From: CAXBNB01 sp040222275
GTDB lineage: Bacteria; Bacteroidota; Bacteroidia; Cytophagales; Cyclobacteriaceae
Assembly (NCBI GenBank): GCA_040222275.1
Contig: JAVKDJ010000002.1
Coordinates: 62,001 to 126,000 of the forward strand
DNA length: 64,000 nucleotides
Direction of reading: 5' to 3'
The translations under genes were made by a program, and so were the position numbers. The notes under the pieces are model-generated. The model was not told the origin of the DNA. It worked only from the letters and a program-made list of their open reading frames with translations, and did no database searches. How positions within the stretch are numbered: position 1 is the stretch's first letter; each line of letters starts with the position of its first letter. Below are positions 17,679 to 26,678 of the stretch, in pieces.

Positions 17679-18701
17679 ATGAATACTTCAATCTTTAAAA
17701 CCTTCTTTTATTGCCTCGTTATTTTGATTTTGGCCTGTTCCTTTGGCATAGTGCATGTGAAAAGCCCAATAGTAAGTGGTGCCCTTTCCCTGATCGATTC
17801 TTTCAACTCCGAGCAGAAGAAGATGGCCATGCTGGACTTTGGGGATGAAGACCGCACCACATGGACCTACCTGCCTGCCCAAAACCGCAGAGGCCTGCCA
17901 CTAAAAAAAATGCAGCCCAACCAAAAAAAATTGGTGAACGACTTTTTGCGCCTACACCTCAGTGAAATGGGCTATAAGAAAACACAAGATGTGATCGCCC
18001 TCGAACAAATACTTTTTGAGCTGGAGGGGTCGAGCAAGCGGGATACGGAGTTGTATTTCCTATCTTTTTTCGGAAACCCACAAAAAGACCACATTTGGGG
18101 ATGGAGCTTCGAAGGGCACCATGTATCTCTCAATTTTACGGTAATAAATGGCAAAATATCAACATCCCCCAGGTTTTTAGGATCCAACCCTGCAGAGGTA
18201 AGGCATGGTAAACAAAAGGGACTTAGGGTATTGAAAAGTGAAGAAGACTTGGGGATGGAATTGATCAACTCTATGAACGAAGATCAAAAATCTATGGCCG
18301 TAATCAGCCCAAAAACTTATGGGGAAATTGTTACCGCCAGCGATTCCAAAGTTGATCACTTGGGATCAAAGGGCCTACCGGTCAGCCGTTTTAACCAAAA
18401 GCAAAAGGATTTGCTTCAAAAATTACTGGACGTTTATATTTATTACCTAACTGACGAACTGGCCGCAGAACGCAAACAACAAATCGACAAAGCCGGATTG
18501 GAAAGCCTTGTATTCGCGTGGGCCGGGAGCTTAAACAAAGGAAGTGCTCACTATTACAGAATACAGGGCGCGGAATTTTTGATAGAATTTGACAACTCTC
18601 AAAACAACGCCAACCATGTGCACACCGTATGGCGGGATTTCGACGGGGATTTTGGAAGGGACCTGATCAAAGAGCACTATAAAAATTCAGACCACCATTG
18701 A
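17679..18701 (+). CDS. DUF3500 domain-containing exported protein
   Basis: The ATG at 17679 gives 340 residues and puts a signal sequence (MNTSIFKTFFYCLVILILACSFG) at the N terminus; an upstream in-frame TTG would bury it. The C of LILAC could also act as a lipoprotein Cys. The DUF3500 features are clear: SEQKKMAMLDFGDEDRTTWTY near 49, FGNPQKDHIWGWSFEGHHVSLNFT near 130 (given here in two overlapping parts), a repeated FNSEQ/MNEDQ motif, and NANHVHTVWRDFDGDFG near the end. DUF3500 proteins are secreted and of unknown function. The gene converges on the rhomboid gene. Confidence 0.85.
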   Translation: MNTSIFKTFFYCLVILILACSFGIVHVKSPIVSGALSLIDSFNSEQKKMAMLDFGDEDRTTWTYLPAQNRRGLPLKKMQPNQKKLVNDFLRLHLSEMGYKKTQDVIALEQILFELEGSSKRDTELYFLSFFGNPQKDHIWGWSFEGHHVSLNFTVINGKISTSPRFLGSNPAEVRHGKQKGLRVLKSEEDLGMELINSMNEDQKSMAVISPKTYGEIVTASDSKVDHLGSKGLPVSRFNQKQKDLLQKLLDVYIYYLTDELAAERKQQIDKAGLESLVFAWAGSLNKGSAHYYRIQGAEFLIEFDNSQNNANHVHTVWRDFDGDFGRDLIKEHYKNSDHH

Positions 18702-18734
18702 TCAATCGAGGCATCCCCGGGTGACGGCAGGTTT

Positions 18735-19355
18735 CTAAAAGAAGCTATAGTTGACCACCTGATCGAAAAAGCTGAAAATGACAGAGGGCTGTATGAATAT
18801 ACTAAATACAAGTCCAAAAACGGCTCCAACCAAATGAGCGTGGTGGTTGACGTTATCTGCCATTCTTTTACCTTCATAAAAAGAGTAGATCAGGTACATT
18901 ACACCAAGGATGAACCCGGGAATACAAATAATCCCATAAAGGCAAATGGGATTGGTGGGTAGAAAAAGTATGCTGCTGAACACCACCGCTGATACTCCTC
19001 CTGATGCCCCAAGTGAATTGTAGTGTGGTTTGTCTTTGTATTTCACAATGGATGGGATATCCGAAATGGCAATGCCCAGCAAATAAAGTGCTAAGAAATA
19101 ATATCCTCCGGAAGGGCCTAATAGATGGGCGTACAAGTTTTCTATGAGCTGGCCAAAGAAGAAAAAAGTGAACATATTGAAACCCAGGTGCATCCAGTTG
19201 GCGTGTACAAACCCAGATGTGATGATCCTGTAAAACTGACCGTTGCGAGTGACGGCAAAGGGATTCATCATGAGCTTATACTGCAGTTCGGGTTTGTTCC
19301 ACCCACTCATACTTATGGCTACTGTTGCAATGATGATGATAAGGGTATATGACAT
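18735..19355 (-). CDS. Rhomboid family intramembrane serine protease
   Basis: A 206-residue polytopic protein with about six hydrophobic segments. The rhomboid catalytic elements are visible: HLGFN at residues 56-60 in the second helix, Ser118 in GASGG, and His174 in NHHAHLVGAVFG. Such enzymes cut transmembrane segments of substrate proteins inside the membrane; the substrate is unknown. The gene ends a minus-strand run and lies 47 bases after the polyprenyl synthase gene. Confidence 0.92.
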   Translation of the reverse strand: MSYTLIIIIATVAISMSGWNKPELQYKLMMNPFAVTRNGQFYRIITSGFVHANWMHLGFNMFTFFFFGQLIENLYAHLLGPSGGYYFLALYLLGIAISDIPSIVKYKDKPHYNSLGASGGVSAVVFSSILFLPTNPICLYGIICIPGFILGVMYLIYSFYEGKRMADNVNHHAHLVGAVFGLVFSIFIQPSVIFSFFDQVVNYSFF

Positions 19356-19402
19356 GTTTTGTTTTCTATTAATTGGTTATTTATACGATGACGGATGGGG
19401 AT

Positions 19403-20386
19403 TTACTTCTCCCTATCTATGATAGACCTGGTAAATGCCTTAAGCTCCTCCAAAGATTCTTCCGGTTCTTTTAGTTGGTCGAGGGTGGCAAAAGCTTTGT
19501 CAAAAAACATGTTCATTTTTTCCTCTGTCACTTGCTTAATGCCAATCTCATCGTAAATTTTTCTCACCTTGGCTACTTTTTCCTGGGGGTCAAATTCTTT
19601 TTGATGCAGGTTGGCATTCAGGCACTCCTTTTGTTCGGGGGTGGCCATTTCCAAAGCTTTGATCAGCAAGAAGGTTTTTTTATTGGAAATGATGTCACCA
19701 CCAATTTGTTTCCCAAATTTTTCCTGGTCGCCATACACGTCCAGAAGGTCGTCTTTCAGTTGAAAACCGATACCCATGTGAATGCCGAAGTTTCTGAGCA
19801 GGCTTGCTGCACCCTTGTTCATGCCACCTAGTAGCCCTCCCAATTCTAAACTAAACCCAAGCAGAACCGCGGTTTTCAACATGATCATGTTGATATAATC
19901 AATCTCTTCAATGCAGGCTTCTGTTTCAAAATTCATGTCAAGTTGCTGGCCTTCGCATACTTCGGTGGCACACCGGTTGAACAGCCTTAGGATGTAGGCA
20001 ATATCATTGGTTTCAGCTTCCAGCAACAATTCGTAGGCCTGGATCATCATGGTATCTCCAGACAAGATGGCAATGTTGTTGTTCCATTTGGAATGCACTG
20101 TGGCTTGTCCTCTGCGCAAAGGCGCATCATCCATGATATCATCATGCACGAGGGTGAAATTGTGGAAAATTTCAACAGCCAGGGCTGGTTTAATGGCCTT
20201 GAGCCAGTCGTCCTTTTTTATGCCATAAGCCAGTAGTGTAAGCAAAGGGCGCATTCTTTTGCCACCAATACCCAGCATGTATTGGATAGGTTCGTACAGT
20301 TCAGCCGGGTATTCCCCAAACTTCAATTCTTCTATATTTTTATTTAATTCAGAAACTAATGTGTCTATACTCTGGTTCATCTTCAT
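19403..20386 (-). CDS. Polyprenyl (geranylgeranyl/farnesyl-type) diphosphate synthase
   Basis: About 327 residues from the ATG at 20386; another ATG lies six bases on, and a TTG lies six bases before. Trans-isoprenyl diphosphate synthases extend allylic diphosphates with isopentenyl diphosphate. Both aspartate-rich motifs are present: LVHDDIMDDAPLRRG near residue 80 (first, Mg2+-binding) and GFQLKDDLLDVYGD near 210 (second). GGKRMRPLL near 42 is also conserved. Product chain length cannot be safely read. The start overlaps the end of rnr by about 38 bases, implying co-translation. Confidence 0.92.
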   Translation of the reverse strand: MKMNQSIDTLVSELNKNIEELKFGEYPAELYEPIQYMLGIGGKRMRPLLTLLAYGIKKDDWLKAIKPALAVEIFHNFTLVHDDIMDDAPLRRGQATVHSKWNNNIAILSGDTMMIQAYELLLEAETNDIAYILRLFNRCATEVCEGQQLDMNFETEACIEEIDYINMIMLKTAVLLGFSLELGGLLGGMNKGAASLLRNFGIHMGIGFQLKDDLLDVYGDQEKFGKQIGGDIISNKKTFLLIKALEMATPEQKECLNANLHQKEFDPQEKVAKVRKIYDEIGIKQVTEEKMNMFFDKAFATLDQLKEPEESLEELKAFTRSIIDREK

Positions 20387-22541
20387 CTTCAACTTCTACA
20401 AATTCCAAATCTATTGTGCGACGGTCTATATCCGTCTTGGTTACGATCACAGTTACTTTGTCTCCTAGTGTGATTACCTTTTTATTTCGCTTGCCTACCA
20501 GGCAGTAGTTCTTTTCATCATATTCGTAATAGTCGTCATCCATATCGGAAATACGCACCATGCCCTCACACTTGGTCTCCGTTATTTCCACAAAAACGCC
20601 CCATTCGGTAATGCCGGACACTATCCCGTCAAATGGTTTGTTTTCCACAGAGGCCATAAATTCCACCTGTTTGTACTTAATGGATGCCCTCTCTGCATCT
20701 GCAGCACGCTTTTCCCTTTCCGATGAGTGGTTGCACAACTCACCATACTTTTTGGCTTCCGGGGATTCCTTTTTATCCAGGTAGTGATGGAGCAACCTAT
20801 GTACCATCACATCGGGGTACCTCCTTATCGGTGAGGTAAAGTGTGTATAATGGGGGAAGGCCAATCCAAAGTGCATTTTGGGATCAGTGGTATATTTTGC
20901 CTTGGCCATAGACCGAATGGCAAGGGATTCCAATACGTTCTGTTCGGGCTTGCCCTGTATATCGTCCATCAGGGCATTAAGAGAGCTGGAAATATTGGCA
21001 GGTACCATGTTCAGTTTGTGCCCAAACCTCACCGCAAATTTCGAAAACGACTCTAGTTTTTCCGGGTCTGGTGCATCGTGAGTCCGGTAAACAAACGTAT
21101 CTGCGCCTTTGTGAAGGCCAAATACACTTTCTGCCACGCATTTGTTGGCCAGTAGCATAAACTCCTCCACCAATTTATGGGCGTCTTTGCGCTCCTTAGG
21201 CACAATGCCCAGCGGCTTGCCCTTTTCGTCCAGTTTAAATTTTACTTCTACGGTTTCAAAATTGATAGCTCCTTTCTGGAAACGCACTTTTTTGAGCAAT
21301 TTGGCCAATCCATTCAATGTATTGATTTCTTCCGCCAAATCACCTTCACCGCTTTCTATTCTTTCCTGTGCTTCTTCATAGGTGAAACGCCTGTCGGAAT
21401 GAATAACTGTCCTGCCAAACCATTGTTTTTTGATTTTGGCATCAGGTGTTACCTCAAATACTGCAGCAAATGTCAACTTGTCTTCGTTTGGCCTGAGGGA
21501 GCAAACCCCGTTGGACAGTTTTTCCGGCAACATTGGGATGGTCCTGTCCACCAGGTAAACCGATGTGGCCCTTTCCACAGCTTCTTTGTCCAATATCGAT
21601 CCTTCTTTTACATAGTGCGAAACGTCTGCAATATGAACACCTATTTCAAAATTGCCGTTTTTCAGCTTTTTGATAGAAATGGCATCATCAAAGTCTTTGG
21701 CGTCTTCAGGGTCGATGGTGAATGTAGTAGTGGACCGAAAGTCTTTTCTTTTCTTGATTTCACTGGCTGCAATGGTGTCTGGAATTTTCTCTGCCTCTTC
21801 CTCCACGTATCCCGGAAACCTAAACGGAAGGTCAAATTCTGCCATGATGGAATGGATTTCTGCCTCGTTTTCCCCAGCCTTGCCGAGTACTTCTTTTACC
21901 TCTCCTATTGGGCTTTTATTGGCTCCCCCATGCCACTCTTTTATCTTCACCACCACTTTGTCGTTGTGCCTGGCCTTACCGATTTTTTCGGGGTAAACGA
22001 ATACATCCAAATGGATCTTTCTGTTATCGGGCACCACAAAGGCATATCTGGGCATAATTTCAATGCGCCCTACGAGTTCATTTTTTCTGCGTTCGAGTAC
22101 CTGAACCACTTTGCCTTCAGCCCTGCGCCCATGCCTGGCACCTCCCTTGAGTTGAACTGCCACCGTATCGCCATCTATTGCGGTAGCCAGGTCTTCAGTT
22201 TTCACCCAAATATCCTCCTCCGATTCCTCGGATACTACGTATGCAAACCGCTTGTTGACATGGTCCACACGGCCGGTTATACTCTGTGCCTCGGCCTTAC
22301 TTCTGAAAGTGTTTTTCCTAAGCTTTAGTATTTGGTTGTCATCTGCCATATCCATGACCACATTAAAGGCCATTTCTTTAGACTTCATGTCCCTGATACC
22401 TGTTTTGTTGATTACCTGTTTGATGGAAAAGGCCTGACCAGGATTGGTGTCAAAGAGTTGTTTTATTTTTTGATGGATAAATTCCCTTGAAACTTTCTTT
22501 TTAGGTTTGAATTTATCCCTTTTGGATTTCTTTTTTGCCAT
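20349..22541 (-). CDS. rnr: Ribonuclease R
   Basis: 730 residues. A 3'-5' exoribonuclease able to degrade structured RNA. Layout: basic lysine-rich N terminus with a winged-helix-like part (FSIKQVINKTGIRDMKS), cold-shock OB domains (about 85-240), the RNB catalytic domain with the metal-binding FTIDPEDAKDFDDAIS near residue 270 and HYTHFTSPIRRYPDVMVHR near 570, and an S1 domain near the end (FDGIVSGITEWGVFVEI). Fourth gene of the minus-strand run, 33 bases after the ABC gene and overlapping the polyprenyl synthase gene. Confidence 0.95.
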   Translation of the reverse strand: MAKKKSKRDKFKPKKKVSREFIHQKIKQLFDTNPGQAFSIKQVINKTGIRDMKSKEMAFNVVMDMADDNQILKLRKNTFRSKAEAQSITGRVDHVNKRFAYVVSEESEEDIWVKTEDLATAIDGDTVAVQLKGGARHGRRAEGKVVQVLERRKNELVGRIEIMPRYAFVVPDNRKIHLDVFVYPEKIGKARHNDKVVVKIKEWHGGANKSPIGEVKEVLGKAGENEAEIHSIMAEFDLPFRFPGYVEEEAEKIPDTIAASEIKKRKDFRSTTTFTIDPEDAKDFDDAISIKKLKNGNFEIGVHIADVSHYVKEGSILDKEAVERATSVYLVDRTIPMLPEKLSNGVCSLRPNEDKLTFAAVFEVTPDAKIKKQWFGRTVIHSDRRFTYEEAQERIESGEGDLAEEINTLNGLAKLLKKVRFQKGAINFETVEVKFKLDEKGKPLGIVPKERKDAHKLVEEFMLLANKCVAESVFGLHKGADTFVYRTHDAPDPEKLESFSKFAVRFGHKLNMVPANISSSLNALMDDIQGKPEQNVLESLAIRSMAKAKYTTDPKMHFGLAFPHYTHFTSPIRRYPDVMVHRLLHHYLDKKESPEAKKYGELCNHSSEREKRAADAERASIKYKQVEFMASVENKPFDGIVSGITEWGVFVEITETKCEGMVRISDMDDDYYEYDEKNYCLVGKRNKKVITLGDKVTVIVTKTDIDRRTIDLEFVEVEDEDEPEYRHISF

Positions 22542-22574
22542 GTTATTTATTGTCGTGCATTATTTGGAAAGGAG

Positions 22575-24161
22575 TCACGACTGAAATACTAATTTTGAAG
22601 TGACAGGATTATCCTGATGTTTGACTATCTGCAGCGTACTGTTGAGTTCTATTATTTCCCCTTGATGTATCACCATCACTCTCTCCGCCACAAATTTAAT
22701 GACAGAAAAATCATGGGAGATAAAAACGCAAGTTAAGTTTAATTTATTTCTCAATGACAGCATTAGCTTTAGAATATCACTTTTTACAGTGACGTCCAAA
22801 GATGAAACCGCCTCATCGAATATAATGAGTTGGGGTTTTGCAGCCAGGGCACGTGCAATACACACCCGTTGTTTTTCACCACCTGAGAGTTTTTCCGGCA
22901 GCCTGTCCATCAATTGCGGATCAAGGTTGACCTGCCCAAACAATTCAGCAACCTGGCCTCTATGCACATCCCCTGCATATTTCGACTTGTTGGTTCGCAG
23001 CACCTCCCAAACAGCATCTCCCACTTTTTGCATTGGGCTCAGTGCCGGGGCGGGGTTTTGAAACACCATCTGGATATCTCCTTTTGAAAGTTCGCCATTG
23101 TGGTATTTTATGGTGCCAGAGTACTGTCTTATCAATCCTGCCAAACACCAGGCAAGGGAAGTTTTTCCACTACCTGATTCACCTAGTATTCCAAGTACTT
23201 CCCCCTTCTGTAGTGAAAAACCAACGTTTTTGACCGCATGTTTTTTTTTATTGTAAAAAAGGGAACGCCCACCTGAGGAAGTATAAAAAACATTCAGTCC
23301 CTCAACTGTAAGGAAATCTTCCTCTTTTTTTTCACTCTTCGGAGTTTCCTTGCCATCAGAAAGCACCTGATGGCTGTGCAATAACCTGGCGGTGTAATCG
23401 TGCTTTGGAGACTTGTCAAAATTCCTGGTTGCTATGTTATCTACTATTTGCCCTTGCGATAAAACCATTATCCTATCAGTGTGCTTCAGTGCCAGGAACA
23501 GGTCGTGTGTGATCAACATGACCGACATCCCGTTTGCCTCTACCAAATCTTTCAGATAGGCCAATATGGTATCTTTGGTGCCAACATCTACCGATGAAGT
23601 GGGCTCATCTGCAATCAACAGGGCAGGCTTTCTTATGGTAGCCATGATCAGCATCACACGTTGGTTTTGACCGCCGGAAATTTGACCTGGATAGGAGTTG
23701 AAAATTCTTTCAGGCTCATTGAAGCCAATTTTGTCCAGCGCTTCCAATACCACGGCTTTGGCTTCCTTTCTACTACACTTGCGATCCAGCAGTAAGGCCT
23801 CCATTATTTGGGAGCCACATTTCATAGTAGGGTTAAGAAATATGGTGGCTTCCTGAAAAAGCATGCTGATTTGACTGCCCCTCAAAGGATGAAAGTCTTT
23901 GATATCTGCTATTAAGGTTTCCTTCTGATTATAGAAAGTGATGCCATCAAAGGTGGTCTCAGCATCGCCGGGGTTGATGTCCAGAAGGGTTCGGCCAAGG
24001 GTGGTTTTCCCTGAGCCGGTTTCTCCTACCACAGCCACAATTTCCCCACGTTTTATCTCCAGCCCAACTCCATTGAGTGCGGTGGCCATTCCTTTTTCCG
24101 ACTTGTAGCGCACACACAAGTTGTCTATTTTCAGCAATGGAGGTATTCTTTTGGTGTCCAT
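22575..24161 (-). CDS. Fused two-domain ABC ATPase, oligopeptide-transport type (DppD-DppF/YejF-like)
   Basis: 528 residues with two complete nucleotide-binding domains. Domain 1: Walker A GETGSGKTTLGR near 51, signature SGGQNQR near 168, Walker B LLIADEPTS. Domain 2: Walker A GESGSGKTSLAW near 330, signature LSGGEKQR, Walker B LIIFDEAVSSLD. This fused arrangement is that of peptide/nickel ABC importers such as YejF and GsiA. No permease or binding-protein genes are nearby, so its membrane partners must be encoded elsewhere. It starts four bases after the exonuclease gene ends. Confidence 0.9.
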   Translation of the reverse strand: MDTKRIPPLLKIDNLCVRYKSEKGMATALNGVGLEIKRGEIVAVVGETGSGKTTLGRTLLDINPGDAETTFDGITFYNQKETLIADIKDFHPLRGSQISMLFQEATIFLNPTMKCGSQIMEALLLDRKCSRKEAKAVVLEALDKIGFNEPERIFNSYPGQISGGQNQRVMLIMATIRKPALLIADEPTSSVDVGTKDTILAYLKDLVEANGMSVMLITHDLFLALKHTDRIMVLSQGQIVDNIATRNFDKSPKHDYTARLLHSHQVLSDGKETPKSEKKEEDFLTVEGLNVFYTSSGGRSLFYNKKKHAVKNVGFSLQKGEVLGILGESGSGKTSLAWCLAGLIRQYSGTIKYHNGELSKGDIQMVFQNPAPALSPMQKVGDAVWEVLRTNKSKYAGDVHRGQVAELFGQVNLDPQLMDRLPEKLSGGEKQRVCIARALAAKPQLIIFDEAVSSLDVTVKSDILKLMLSLRNKLNLTCVFISHDFSVIKFVAERVMVIHQGEIIELNSTLQIVKHQDNPVTSKLVFQS

Positions 24162-24165
24162 GCAA

Positions 24166-24885
24166 TTAATTCACAAAGTGAATCTGATCCTCAGCCAAGA
24201 TATCCAAGCCCCTCAACCTGAGAAAAAGCTGCGCAGTGGCCTCCACATCCCTATTGCAATAGGCTGCTATTTTTTCCAGGTTGTTTTCATCGTAATAAAC
24301 TGAAGACACCATGCTGCCGTCCATATCTTCTTTAGGCGAAGGGATGTCCAGAATGGTGGTGAGTAGCTCCAGCGAGGTAAAACTTTTTCTGTCGCCAAAC
24401 TTCCACATTTCCAGGGTATCGATGTGGTTGACCTCCCAGGGTTTTTTGCCTGACAATTGGAGAAATCCAGGAATTTTGATGCGGTTGATGACCATACGCC
24501 TGGCAAGGTACGGGAAATCAAACTCTTTGCCATTGTGTGCACAGAGCCTTATTTTTTGGTCATCTAGTTTTTTGTAAATGGTTTGGACAAACTCCTCAAG
24601 TAGGGCTTTTTCATCGTCATTATAGAGCGACTTTATGCGCAGGTTGAGGTTTCCTTCCGTGTCGTTGTAAAAAAAACCAATGGAAATGACCACCACCTTG
24701 CCAAACTCCGAATAGATACCAGCCCTTTCTGCATACAATTCCTTTGCGCTCATCCCCTCATCGTTTTTCAGGTAAATGGATTTTTTTACCCACAATTCCT
24801 GCATTTTTTCTGAGAGGGCAGAAAAATCAGGCTTTTCCGACACTGTTTCTATGTCAAGGAAAATTAGATTTTTAAGGAATTTCAT
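24166..24885 (-). CDS. DEDDy-type 3'-5' exonuclease (PolB exonuclease-domain family)
   Basis: 239 residues from the ATG at 24885; a longer frame to 24978 would run into the upstream MBL gene and lacks homology. The DEDD exonuclease motifs are visible: Exo I in LIFLDIETV (Asp11, Glu13), Exo II in CAHNGKEFDFPYLARR, and Exo III in YCNRDVEATAQ, whose Tyr makes it the DEDDy type. It corresponds to the group of predicted exonucleases related to the proofreading domain of family B polymerases. Substrate unknown; placed between an MBL hydrolase and an ABC ATPase in a tight minus-strand run. Confidence 0.88.
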   Translation of the reverse strand: MKFLKNLIFLDIETVSEKPDFSALSEKMQELWVKKSIYLKNDEGMSAKELYAERAGIYSEFGKVVVISIGFFYNDTEGNLNLRIKSLYNDDEKALLEEFVQTIYKKLDDQKIRLCAHNGKEFDFPYLARRMVINRIKIPGFLQLSGKKPWEVNHIDTLEMWKFGDRKSFTSLELLTTILDIPSPKEDMDGSMVSSVYYDENNLEKIAAYCNRDVEATAQLFLRLRGLDILAEDQIHFVN

Positions 24886-24920
24886 ATTAAATCTTTGTGT
24901 GTGTATCTGCGGGTCCCCGT

Positions 24921-25817
24921 TTAGGATTTTTCTGCTTTCTTGCTCCAATACCTCACCAGTCCGGCCACACTCATCCATGATGGGTTGGCCGCCTCGTAGA
25001 GTTGAATGTCCTGGTCATTTAAGCCCACTGCTTTCAATTGGCTCGCAACATGTTGCATAAACCGGGGCACCATTTCTTCATTGCTCTCACCGGCTTCCCA
25101 ATGTTGCTTCACCCATGCTGCCCAGTTGTCCAATATGTTCTCCAGATTATTCAGGTGTTGGTCGATATTGGATATACTGTCGTAGTGCGTCAGGTAAAAT
25201 TCCTTTACTTTCAGCGACCTGAGCAGGCTGATTGAGTTCTTCCAGTCTTCTATATGGATATCGGGTGGTGGGCAGGGAGGCACTACTATCCCATCGTCGA
25301 TTTTAACACCGGCCACATCCCCGGTGAAAACGGCATCACCCAATTGCCAGGCGATATGATGGCGGGCATGGCCGGGCGTATGCCAGGATTTCATGGTGGT
25401 GTCCCCAATTTTCACCTCTTCCTCATGCCCTACTTCAATCAACTGTCCTGCTGGTATTTCTTTCATTTGCCCCCACAGCTCGTCCATTTTTTCCTGATAA
25501 ATCCTCCTAGCGGATTCCATCAACCGGGAAGGATCTTGCATATTTTTGGCACCAAAGGGGTGCACATATATTTTCGCCCCGTGCTCGGCAAAGACCCATG
25601 CCGCCCCGGCATGGTCGAGGTGTATGTGTGTCAGAAATACATGTTTCACGTCCTCCACTTTGTAGCCATGGGCAGCAAGGCCTTTTTCCATTGCCCTGAT
25701 GGTAGAGTGGGGGCCAGTCTCCACCAATGCCGGCCCTTCAGATGTTTCAATCAGGAATGAAGCAATGGTATGGGACAGGTTGAGGAAATTAAGGTCTAGT
25801 ACATGTATATTTTTCAT
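24921..25817 (-). CDS. MBL-fold metallo-hydrolase
   Basis: 298 residues with the metallo-beta-lactamase metal motif THIHLDHAGA (His64, His66, Asp68, His69), a later HTPGHARHHIAW, the bridging Asp in VFTGDVAG and a final His in FYLTHYDS. These hydrolases use two metals and act on thioesters, phosphodiesters or lactones; no substrate is indicated. The C-terminal helical extension (WAAWVKQHWEAGESNEEMVPRF in part) resembles that of glyoxalase II-like subfamilies. First gene of the minus-strand run, divergent from the TetR operon. Confidence 0.88.
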   Translation of the reverse strand: MKNIHVLDLNFLNLSHTIASFLIETSEGPALVETGPHSTIRAMEKGLAAHGYKVEDVKHVFLTHIHLDHAGAAWVFAEHGAKIYVHPFGAKNMQDPSRLMESARRIYQEKMDELWGQMKEIPAGQLIEVGHEEEVKIGDTTMKSWHTPGHARHHIAWQLGDAVFTGDVAGVKIDDGIVVPPCPPPDIHIEDWKNSISLLRSLKVKEFYLTHYDSISNIDQHLNNLENILDNWAAWVKQHWEAGESNEEMVPRFMQHVASQLKAVGLNDQDIQLYEAANPSWMSVAGLVRYWSKKAEKS

Positions 25818-25936
25818 CCATCAGCTTTTGGAGTGCTAACAAATATCCATAGTAAAGCAGGCAAAAACAAAAAGATAGCTTCTTTTGATTACCTCTTGCA
25901 TACTCTTGCAACACTTTTTTCGTTCCTTCGTACTCG

Positions 25937-25953
25937 TGATAGTATTACTATCA
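25937..25953. promoter_or_regulatory. Candidate operator: perfect 17-bp palindrome before the TetR gene
   Basis: TGATAGT-ATT-ACTATCA, perfect 7-base arms around a 3-base centre, 27 bases before the TetR start codon and inside the divergent MBL/TetR promoter region. Size and place fit an autoregulatory TetR-family operator, but no second copy was found. Confidence 0.5.
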
Positions 25954-25980
25954 TTATGAATAATATTACTTTCTCTTTTT

Positions 25981-26664
25981 ATGTCAGCCATTTCCATAGT
26001 CATAGAAAAAAAATACTATAACAAGGACCCCCAATCGTCTGATTTGGGGAAAAACATTGTTTCCACTAGCATAGAACTGATGAACCAGCTCGGCTTTGAG
26101 TTGTTTACCTTCAAAAAATTGGCTTCAGCTATTGATTCTACGGAAGCTTCCATCTACAGGTATTTTGATAACAAACACAAACTTTTGGTCTATATCACCA
26201 CATGGTATTGGGCCTGGGTAGAATACATGATAGATGTAAGCACTCATCATATAAAAGCCAGCGATGAAAAACTCAAAGAGATGATCAAAATCATCTGCCA
26301 TGCCAGCGAACATATTTCGGATATTGATATGCCTGGAATGCAGCTGTCCCTGCTCAGAAAAGTAGTAGTAAGTGAAGCGGACAAAACCTACTTAACCAAG
26401 CAGGTAGATGAAATCAACAACCTGGGCCTTTTCAAAGGGTTCAAAGGGTTGTGCCATAAAGTAGCCCTTGTGGTGAATGATATCAACCCCGCCTATCCAT
26501 ATCCACATGCCCTGGTCAGCACCATCCTGGAAGCTTCTCACCAGCAGGCTTTTTTTGCCCAGCACCTGCCTTCTCTAACTGAAATTTCGATGAAAAAGAA
26601 AGAAAGTCTGGAAAGGCAAGTCTATACATTTATAGAAGAGTTTGTATTCAAGCTTATCCGTTAA
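25981..26664 (+). CDS. TetR/AcrR family transcriptional regulator
   Basis: 227 residues. The N-terminal TetR DNA-binding domain is clear: helices around LGKNIVSTSIELMNQLGFEL (from about residue 21) and the helix-turn-helix FTFKKLASAIDSTEASIYRYF with the usual SIYRYFDNKHKLL ending (about 41-69). The rest is a helical ligand-binding/dimerisation domain with no family I can name. It is the first gene of TetR-ABC-HlyD-TolC, 14 bases from the ABC gene, and probably controls the exporter through the palindrome at 25937-25953. Confidence 0.88.
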   Translation: MSAISIVIEKKYYNKDPQSSDLGKNIVSTSIELMNQLGFELFTFKKLASAIDSTEASIYRYFDNKHKLLVYITTWYWAWVEYMIDVSTHHIKASDEKLKEMIKIICHASEHISDIDMPGMQLSLLRKVVVSEADKTYLTKQVDEINNLGLFKGFKGLCHKVALVVNDINPAYPYPHALVSTILEASHQQAFFAQHLPSLTEISMKKKESLERQVYTFIEEFVFKLIR

Positions 26665-26678
26665 ATTCTTTATACAAT

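Noticed and set aside
21177..22328. 383-residue plus-strand frame opposite rnr
   Set aside because: It lies wholly inside a well-conserved RNase R gene on the other strand; the translation has no recognisable motifs and is a codon-bias shadow.
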